64,000 nt of DNA from Coriobacteriia bacterium (lineage in GTDB: Bacteria > Actinomycetota > Coriobacteriia > Anaerosomatales > Anaerosomataceae): assembly GCA_030652115.1 (NCBI GenBank), contig JAUSBK010000010.1:1-64000 (forward strand), in the 5' to 3' direction. The position numbers and the translations under genes were made by a program. A model generated the notes under the pieces. It was not told the DNA's origin, did not search any database, and worked only from the letters and a program-made list of their open reading frames with translations. Each line of letters begins with the position of its first letter. Positions within the stretch are counted from its first letter, which is position 1. Shown here one piece after another: positions 59,030 to 64,000 of the stretch.

Positions 59030-60286
59030 ATGCCGGCGTCGCTTGGAGCACTAGAAACCGCCCTCTGGGGCATTGCCACGTTCTCCATACTCGTGGTTCT
59101 GCACGAGATGGGGCACTTCCTCGCCGCGCGTGCGTTCGGCGTGAAAGTCCACGAGTTCATGGTCGGTCTTCCCGGACCGTCGCTTCGGCTGCACACCAAG
59201 AACATGGACTGGGGCGTCACCGCAGTGCCGCTCGGCGGATACGTGCGCATCGCGGGCATGGAACCAGGTGCCGAGGACGAGTTCCTCGGCGAGGCGCTCG
59301 TTGCTGTCAGAGACCGCGGGCCGCTCGACGCTACAGCGCTTGCTGCCGACATCGGCGTCTCCCAAGTGCGTGCGGAGGCGATACTCGTCACGCTTGCCGA
59401 CTGGAAGGCGGTCTCTGCCGGCGACGACGATCGCTACACGCTCACCGTTGACGGCGACATCCACTGGCTCGATGCGACGGGCCTCGCGGCTCAGGCGCGC
59501 AAGGTGACCTACCGCGGCCAGTCCACACCCAAGCGCATCGCGATCCTTGCTATGGGCGTCATCACGAACCTTCTCGTGGCCATCCTCACCTTCACGATCG
59601 TGCTGTCGGTGTGGGGCTACTACGACCAGACCACGCGGATCGATTCGATCGGGGAGGGCACCCCGGCCGAGGCGGCGGGCCTCCGTGTGGGAGACACGCT
59701 TGTGGCGCTTGAGGGAGACCCCGTCGAGCGCTGGGACGAGTTCCAGCTTGCGATGAACGCCACCGCCGCGGGCGACACGGTCACCGTGACCGTCATGCGT
59801 GCTGGAGCTGAGCAGGACTTCCCGGTCACGCTGGCCGAGCGCGATGGTCACGGCTTCCTGGGAGTGGGCCCGACGAGCGTGCCCGTGAGGCCGAGCGTCC
59901 TGGAGAGCCTCGGCGAGAGCTTCCGCTACGTAGGCCTCGTCTTCCAGACGATCGCGCGGCTGTTCGACCCCTCCACCTTCCAGGGGACCGTGAAGTCGTT
60001 CACCGGCGTGGTGGGCGTGTCGGTCCTGGCACAGGAGGCAGCGGCTGCCGGGGCGCTGTCGTATGCAGGTCTCATCGCGATGCTGTCGCTCTCGCTCGGC
60101 GTGATGAACATCCTGCCGATCCCACCGCTAGATGGCGGCAAGATCGTCCTCGAGATCGTGGAGCGGCTCATGGGTCGCCCGCTCTCCCGGGCGGTCACGC
60201 TCGGGTTCAGCTCTGTGGGTGCGGTGCTACTCTTCTCGCTTATCGGGTACGTGATGTACCTGGATATCCTGCGCTACGCAGTCTGA
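59030..60286 (+). CDS. rseP: Site-2 intramembrane metalloprotease (RseP/RasP family) with inserted cytosolic domain
   Basis: A 418-residue membrane protease. HEMGH at residues 25-29 and Asp368 in PPLDGGK give the zinc site, and a PDZ domain occupies about 200-280. Between the first and second membrane segments there is an extra stretch of roughly 70 residues (about 80-150). Part of it, residues 87-140, reads like a small winged-helix fold: helix, turn and helix (LDATALAADIGVSQVRAEAIL) followed by beta-like RYTLTV and DIHWL. ATG at 59030 follows CAGGAG. Between dxr and ispG, as in many Gram-positives. Family members cleave anti-sigma factors and leftover signal peptides. Confidence 0.92.
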   Translation: MPASLGALETALWGIATFSILVVLHEMGHFLAARAFGVKVHEFMVGLPGPSLRLHTKNMDWGVTAVPLGGYVRIAGMEPGAEDEFLGEALVAVRDRGPLDATALAADIGVSQVRAEAILVTLADWKAVSAGDDDRYTLTVDGDIHWLDATGLAAQARKVTYRGQSTPKRIAILAMGVITNLLVAILTFTIVLSVWGYYDQTTRIDSIGEGTPAEAAGLRVGDTLVALEGDPVERWDEFQLAMNATAAGDTVTVTVMRAGAEQDFPVTLAERDGHGFLGVGPTSVPVRPSVLESLGESFRYVGLVFQTIARLFDPSTFQGTVKSFTGVVGVSVLAQEAAAAGALSYAGLIAMLSLSLGVMNILPIPPLDGGKIVLEIVERLMGRPLSRAVTLGFSSVGAVLLFSLIGYVMYLDILRYAV

Positions 60287-60299
60287 AGGGGGTAGGCGC

Positions 60300-61355
60300 G
60301 TGATCACACGCAGGCCATCGAAAGTGGTCTCCGTCGGGGGAGTCGCGCTGGGGGGCGACGCACCTATCGTCGTGCAGTCGATGACCAACACCGACACGCG
60401 CGATGCCGAGGCCACGCTGGCGCAGATCACCCGCCTTGCCGATGCGGGATGCGAGATCGTCCGCGTTGCGATCCCACATGCCGATGCGCTCGACGGGTTC
60501 GAGCGGGTGTGCGCATCCAGCCCGCTTCCGGTGGTAGCCGACATCCACTTCGACCATCGCCTCGCGATCGAGGCCGCCCGTCGAGGGGCAGCGAAGCTGC
60601 GCATCAACCCGGGTAACATCGGCGACATGGCGCGCGTCGACGCCGTGATCGACGCAGCAGGGGAGGCCGGGATCCCGATCCGTATCGGGGTGAATGCCGG
60701 CAGCCTCGCCGCCGAGCATCACGACCGCGACTGGCCGCTCGCGGAGAGGCTCGCGGCGAGCGTGCAGTCCTTCTGCGCACACTTCGAGGACCGCGGGTTC
60801 GCCGACATCGTCGTATCGGCAAAGGCATCCTCCGTGAGCGCCACCATCGACGCGTACCGCCTGCTCGCTTCGGCGATCGAATACCCCTTGCACATCGGCG
60901 TGACCGAGGCGGGCACCACCTTCTCGGGCACCATCAAGTCCGCAGTCGGCCTCGGCACGCTCTTGGCCGATGGAATCGGCGACACGCTGCGCGTCTCGCT
61001 CACGGCCGCACCCGAGGAGGAGATCCGCGTTGCGTGGGAGATCCTCGCCTCGCTCGACCTCCGCCGCCGCGGGCCGGAACTGATCTCGTGCCCCACATGC
61101 GGCCGCTGCGAGGTCGACCTCGTGCCCATCGCCACCGAGGTGGAACGGCGTCTTCGCGACCTGCACACGCCGGTCAAGGTGGCGGTCATGGGATGCATCG
61201 TCAACGGGCCCGGTGAGGCTCGTGAGGCCGACGTTGGTGTCGCGGCCGGCAAGGGCGTCGGTCTCGTCTTCCGCCACGGCGAGCCCGTGCGTAAGGTTCC
61301 CGAGGCCGAGATCGTGACGGCACTCTTCGAGGAGATCGCCCGCCTCGACGACTAG
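60300..61355 (+). CDS. ispG: 4-hydroxy-3-methylbut-2-en-1-yl diphosphate synthase
   Basis: The 4Fe-4S enzyme of the MEP pathway that makes HMBPP. The 351-residue protein has VQSMTNTDTRDAEATLAQI near the start, ADIHFDHRLAIEA, RINPGNIG and the cluster cysteines in SCPTCGRC and GCIVNGPGE. GTG at 60300 follows GAAGGGGG. It lies 13 bases after rseP. Confidence 0.98.
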   Translation: MITRRPSKVVSVGGVALGGDAPIVVQSMTNTDTRDAEATLAQITRLADAGCEIVRVAIPHADALDGFERVCASSPLPVVADIHFDHRLAIEAARRGAAKLRINPGNIGDMARVDAVIDAAGEAGIPIRIGVNAGSLAAEHHDRDWPLAERLAASVQSFCAHFEDRGFADIVVSAKASSVSATIDAYRLLASAIEYPLHIGVTEAGTTFSGTIKSAVGLGTLLADGIGDTLRVSLTAAPEEEIRVAWEILASLDLRRRGPELISCPTCGRCEVDLVPIATEVERRLRDLHTPVKVAVMGCIVNGPGEAREADVGVAAGKGVGLVFRHGEPVRKVPEAEIVTALFEEIARLDD

Positions 61356-61401
61356 CCTCGCGCTCCTGGCTTCGGCCGTGCGGTCTGACACCCGCTTGCG
61401 G

Positions 61402-61407
61402 TATCCT
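61402..61407 (+). promoter_or_regulatory. Possible -10 element before the small Rossmann-fold gene
   Basis: TATCCT, with transcription expected near 61414. No -35 hexamer at a normal distance. A leader of about 36 bases would carry the AGGGGGA ribosome-binding site. Confidence 0.4.
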
Positions 61408-61449
61408 CTCCAGGTGATCGTCCACTCACCTACGCACAGGGGGACAGCC

Positions 61450-61839
61450 ATGAGCGAGAAGATCCGCATCGCCATCGTCGGCGGGGGCCGCACCGGAGCA
61501 CCGCTGCTCGAAGCACTCAGCGCACTGCCGTACATCGAGATCACCGGCGTCGCCGACCACGACTCCACCAGCACCGGCGCCCGGTTCGCGCAGGACAACG
61601 GCATCTTCTACACCGAGCATGCGAGTGTCCTCGGCGCAAAGGCCGATGACATCGACCTCATCATCGAGGTCAGTGGCGATCCGCTGGTCAAGCCCGCGCT
61701 CAAGGACGCCTTCCGCGCGCAGGGCAACACCGAGACGATCATCGTGCACGATCTCGTCGCCCGACTCCTGATGACGCTGGCGACCGGCGACGATGAGCTT
61801 GCCGCGAGCCTGCACCCGCACGATCGCGGCGTGGGCTGA
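61450..61839 (+). CDS. Small stand-alone Rossmann-fold (NAD-binding-like) protein
   Basis: A 129-residue protein consisting of one Rossmann-like unit: IRIAIVGGGRTGAPLLEAL (GxGxxG-type loop), an acidic VADHD at the end of the second strand, then DIDLIIEVSGDPLVKPAL and ETIIVHDLVARLLM. It resembles the nucleotide-binding half of homoserine dehydrogenase or Gfo/Idh oxidoreductases but has no catalytic half. It ends at a normal stop with a polar tail, so it does not look like a recent truncation. ATG at 61450 follows AGGGGG. It could be a redox or nucleotide sensor; function unknown. Confidence 0.85.
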   Translation: MSEKIRIAIVGGGRTGAPLLEALSALPYIEITGVADHDSTSTGARFAQDNGIFYTEHASVLGAKADDIDLIIEVSGDPLVKPALKDAFRAQGNTETIIVHDLVARLLMTLATGDDELAASLHPHDRGVG

Positions 61840-61876
61840 TCGTCGCGCCATCTGTGACCGGAGAAGAAGGAGCCGC

Positions 61877-63607
61877 ATGACCGTCGCGCTCAGGATGACC
61901 CACGTGTACGTCCCCACGCTCAAGGAAGAGCCCGCCGAGGCCGAGGTGATTTCGCATCGGCTGCTGCTGCGCGCCGGCATGATGCGCAAGGCCGCCGCAG
62001 GCATCTACACGTTCCTGCCGCTCGGCTACCGCTCGGTCCGCAAAGTGGAGCAGATCGTGCGCGAGGAGATGGACGCGATCGGCAGCCAGGAGATGCTGAT
62101 GCCGGTGGTCCAGCCCGCCGAGTTGTGGCAGCAGTCCGGCAGGTGGGACGTCTACGGACCCGAGCTCGCGCGGCTGAAAGACCGTCAGGGCCGCGAGTTC
62201 TGCCTCGGCCCGACGCACGAGGAGATCATCACGGCGACCGTGCGCGATGAGCTGCGCTCGTACCGGGAACTCCCCGTGTCGCTCTACCAGATCAACACGA
62301 AATTCCGCGATGAGATGCGGCCGAGGTTCGGTCTGCTGCGTGGCCGCGAGTTCATCATGAAAGACGCGTACTCGTTCCACGCGTCGGAGGCGTCGCTCCA
62401 GGAGCACTACGACGCGATGGCCGGGGCGTACGGACGCATCTGCGACCGGCTGGGCCTTGCATGGCGCCCCGTGGCGGCCGACTCGGGACAGATCGGCGGC
62501 TCGGTCACGACCGAGTTCATGGCACTTGCCGAAAGCGGCGAGGCTGCACTCGTGTACTGCAACTGCGGCTACGCGGCCAACGTGGAGGCCGCCGAGGCCA
62601 CCGTGGCGTACGAGCCGCAGGCCACGACCTCGCAGCCGCTCGAGCGCGTGCATACGCCCGGCGTGCAGACGATCGCCGAACTTGCGGCGTTCCTCGGCGT
62701 GGACGCCCGCCACACGGTCAAGACGATGGCCGCACGCACGGGGGCGGGCAAGCTCGTCTTCCTCTGCCTGCCGGGTGACCGCGAGCTCAACACGCTCAAG
62801 GCCGAGCACGTCGTGCCGGGCTTCGAGCTGCTCGAAGAGGCCGACTTCGCCGCCTTCGGCATCCATCGTGGCTTCCTCGGACCCGTGGGCGCGCCCGAGG
62901 GCACGCTCATCGTCGTGGACCGCACGCTCAAAGCCGAGCTCGCCTGGACCGTGGGCGCGAACGAGGCCGACTATCACCTCACGGGCGGCCTGCCCGGGCG
63001 CGACTTCGCCATCGGCGTGTGGGCCGACCTCGTGACCGCCGAGCCGGGCGACGCCTGCCCGCGCTGCGGCGCGCCGCTTGAGGCTGCCCGCGGCATCGAG
63101 GTCTCGCAGGTCTTCCAGCTCGGCACCAAGTACTCGGAGTCCATGGGGGCCTCGTACACCGACGAGGCGGGCGAGGAGCACCCGTTCATCATGGGTTGCT
63201 ACGGCGTGGGCATCACGCGCTCGCTTGCCGCCGTGATCGAGCAGCACTACGACGAGCACGGCATCGCCTGGCCGGTGAGCGTCGCGCCCGCCGAGGTCGC
63301 GGTCCTGCCGCTGGCCGCCGATGGTGAGGTCTTCGAGGTCGCCGAGACGCTGTGGAGCGAGCTCGCGGAAGCCGGCATCGAGGTGGTCCTCGACGACCGC
63401 GACGAGCGCGCTGGCGTGAAGTTCGCCGATGCCGACCTGATCGGCTGGCCCTACCAGATCGTGGTGGGCAAGAAGGGTCTTGCCGAGGGCGTGGTCGAGA
63501 TCAAGCAGCGCGCTACGGGTGAGCGCGAGACGGTGCCTATGGCCGAAGCGACCACGCATGTGACGGCGCTCGTGACCGCCGCCCGCGCCCGTTTCGCCCA
63601 CTCCTGA
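61877..63607 (+). CDS. proS: Proline--tRNA ligase (bacterial type with editing domain)
   Basis: Charges tRNA-Pro. The 576-residue class II synthetase has GIYTFLPLGYRSVRKVEQIV, the class II motifs (GPTHEEIIT, KFRDEMRPRFGLLRGREFIMKDAYSF) and GCYGVGITRSLAAVIEQ. Between them lies the INS/YbaK-like editing domain (about 240-390) that clears Ala-tRNA-Pro. ATG at 61877 follows AAGGAG; a later ATG at 61895 is possible. The rseP-ispG-proS order is common. Confidence 0.98.
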   Translation: MTVALRMTHVYVPTLKEEPAEAEVISHRLLLRAGMMRKAAAGIYTFLPLGYRSVRKVEQIVREEMDAIGSQEMLMPVVQPAELWQQSGRWDVYGPELARLKDRQGREFCLGPTHEEIITATVRDELRSYRELPVSLYQINTKFRDEMRPRFGLLRGREFIMKDAYSFHASEASLQEHYDAMAGAYGRICDRLGLAWRPVAADSGQIGGSVTTEFMALAESGEAALVYCNCGYAANVEAAEATVAYEPQATTSQPLERVHTPGVQTIAELAAFLGVDARHTVKTMAARTGAGKLVFLCLPGDRELNTLKAEHVVPGFELLEEADFAAFGIHRGFLGPVGAPEGTLIVVDRTLKAELAWTVGANEADYHLTGGLPGRDFAIGVWADLVTAEPGDACPRCGAPLEAARGIEVSQVFQLGTKYSESMGASYTDEAGEEHPFIMGCYGVGITRSLAAVIEQHYDEHGIAWPVSVAPAEVAVLPLAADGEVFEVAETLWSELAEAGIEVVLDDRDERAGVKFADADLIGWPYQIVVGKKGLAEGVVEIKQRATGERETVPMAEATTHVTALVTAARARFAHS

Positions 63608-63620
63608 GAGTGCTCCCTGA

Positions 63621-63652
63621 GGCACCCCGTCGTCTTTGACCGGCGGGGTGCC
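63621..63652 (+). terminator. Hairpin after proS, overlapping the rimP promoter
   Basis: A 9-bp stem, GGCACCCCG (63621-63629) with CGGGGTGCC (63644-63652). The rimP -35 hexamer lies in its loop. There is no T-run, so termination would rely on the stem alone. Confidence 0.6.
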
Positions 63653-63663
63653 TGTGCTACAAT
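63636..63663 (+). promoter_or_regulatory. Predicted promoter of the rimP operon
   Basis: TTGACC (63636-63641), a 16-bp spacer and TACAAT (63658-63663), with TGC before the -10. The strongest promoter by eye in this part of the window; start near 63670. Confidence 0.8.
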
Positions 63664-63691
63664 CCCTGCGAACGACACATGTCCCGTGGCG

Positions 63692-63722
63692 AGAAGTGGG
63701 CTTACCCCCGCTTCTTTTGTTC
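63692..63722 (+). terminator. Attenuator-like intrinsic terminator in the rimP leader
   Basis: AGAAGTGGG (63692-63700) pairs with CCCGCTTCT (63707-63715) with one T-G pair and a 6-base loop, followed directly by TTTGTTCT. It lies between the promoter and the rimP ribosome-binding site AAGGAGG. Terminator-like hairpins in this leader are common and are usually linked to NusA autoregulation. Confidence 0.75.
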
Positions 63723-63739
63723 TGGAAGGAGGTCCGAGC

Positions 63740-64000
63740 GTGTCTGTGAGTCTCGTAAGCGAGCTGATCGCCCTGCTCGAGCCTCTTGCTCAGGACAACG
63801 GGCTCGAGCTTGTGACCGTTGAGGTCTCCGGCGGCCAGCGCCATCAGACCGTGCGGGTGTTCCTCGATCGCGAAGGCGGGATCGATATCGACGCCATCGC
63901 GAGCTCGAACGCCTGGGTCTCCGAGGCGCTGGACGCGGTCTCCCGCTTGAACGGCGCCTACACGCTCGAGGTCTCGTCACCGGGTATCGAACGCGTTCTT
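63740..64000 (+). CDS. rimP: Ribosome maturation factor RimP, 3' end cut by the window edge
   Basis: The first 87 codons of rimP. GTG at 63740 follows AAGGAGG. The visible part has the RimP N-terminal pattern: a first helix (LVSELIALLEPLAQDNGLEL), LVTVEVSG, RVFLDREGGIDID and VSSPGIERVL at the window end. RimP assists 30S maturation and normally heads an operon with nusA and infB, which would lie beyond the window. Confidence 0.95.
   Translation, partial: MSVSLVSELIALLEPLAQDNGLELVTVEVSGGQRHQTVRVFLDREGGIDIDAIASSNAWVSEALDAVSRLNGAYTLEVSSPGIERVL

Noticed and set aside
61414-61449. Leaderless GTG start at 61414 for the small Rossmann gene
   Set aside because: Spacing to the -10-like element fits and the frame is open, but ATG at 61450 has a strong ribosome-binding site and begins the conserved fold.
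61739-63844. A 701-codon minus-strand open frame opposite proS
   Set aside because: Spans the proS 3' region, a terminator and a promoter; composition is that of an antisense shadow.

Overview
The window is a GC-rich, gene-dense, almost entirely housekeeping stretch. Only the two tRNAs, gltX, a psiE-like gene, an fmdB-like gene and rpmB lie on the minus strand; everything else is read rightwards in tightly coupled operons, with many ATGA, GTGA or TGATG start/stop overlaps. A WhiG/FliA-type sigma factor, FabK-type enoyl reductases, TrmFO, FakA/FakB, an ADP-forming acyl-CoA synthetase, an Asp23/DAK2/DegV/RecG block and the smc-ftsY-ffh-rpsP-khpA-rimM-trmD-rplS block all fit a deep-branching, probably anaerobic Actinobacteriota, most likely a member of the Coriobacteriia. 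That placement is an inference from gene content and base composition; there is no rRNA here.

Layout. 1-2133 (minus): a partial tRNA-Glu(CTC), tRNA-Gln(CTG), gltX and psiE-like. 2134-2475: back-to-back promoters, a SAM-I riboswitch and its intrinsic terminator ahead of metK. 3.7-9.9 kb: priA, def-fmt-rsmB and glpX. 9.9-12.4 kb: an fmdB-like zinc ribbon (minus), a membrane-anchored PASTA protein with a degenerate amidase domain, and a secreted coiled-coil M23 peptidase. 12.4-13.8 kb: a TPP riboswitch with thiT-thiN. 13.9-15.9 kb: a membrane GAF/HD-GYP protein and, convergent with it, rpmB. 16.1-23.4 kb: asp23-like, fakA, fakB/degV, recG, rsmD, coaD, a coiled-coil gene, yceD, rpmF. 23.5-26.7 kb: an acyl-CoA synthetase (ADP-forming) with a BioD-like/DRTGG protein. 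26.7-34.7 kb: fatty-acid synthesis (plsX, fabH, fabK, fabD, fabG, acpP, a second FabK-like gene, fabF) and rnc. 34.8-44.3 kb: smc and the protein-targeting and ribosome-maturation genes, with two signal peptidases. 44.4-52.8 kb: rnhB, yraN, comM, dprA, trmFO, xerC, a WhiG-type sigma factor, a REC-zinc-ribbon protein, an acyltransferase. 52.9-61.4 kb: rpsB, tsf, pyrH, frr, uppS, cdsA, dxr, rseP, ispG. 61.4-64 kb: a small Rossmann-fold protein, proS and the start of rimP, cut by the window edge.

The genes cover linked essential processes: SAM and thiamine supply under riboswitch control, initiator-tRNA formylation and deformylation, lipid synthesis from acetyl-CoA to CDP-diacylglycerol and isoprenoids, co-translational targeting and signal cleavage, and ribosome assembly. 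I found no CRISPR array, insertion sequence, prophage or genomic island. The less ordinary features are a PASTA protein with a pseudo-amidase domain, a site-2 protease with an inserted winged-helix-like segment in its cytosolic loop, a receiver-zinc-ribbon fusion, acidic Ala/Glu/Pro tails on ribosomal proteins S16 and S2, two FabK-like flavoproteins in one fab cluster, a stand-alone Rossmann mini-protein, and a recurring promoter geometry that predicts leaderless mRNAs.
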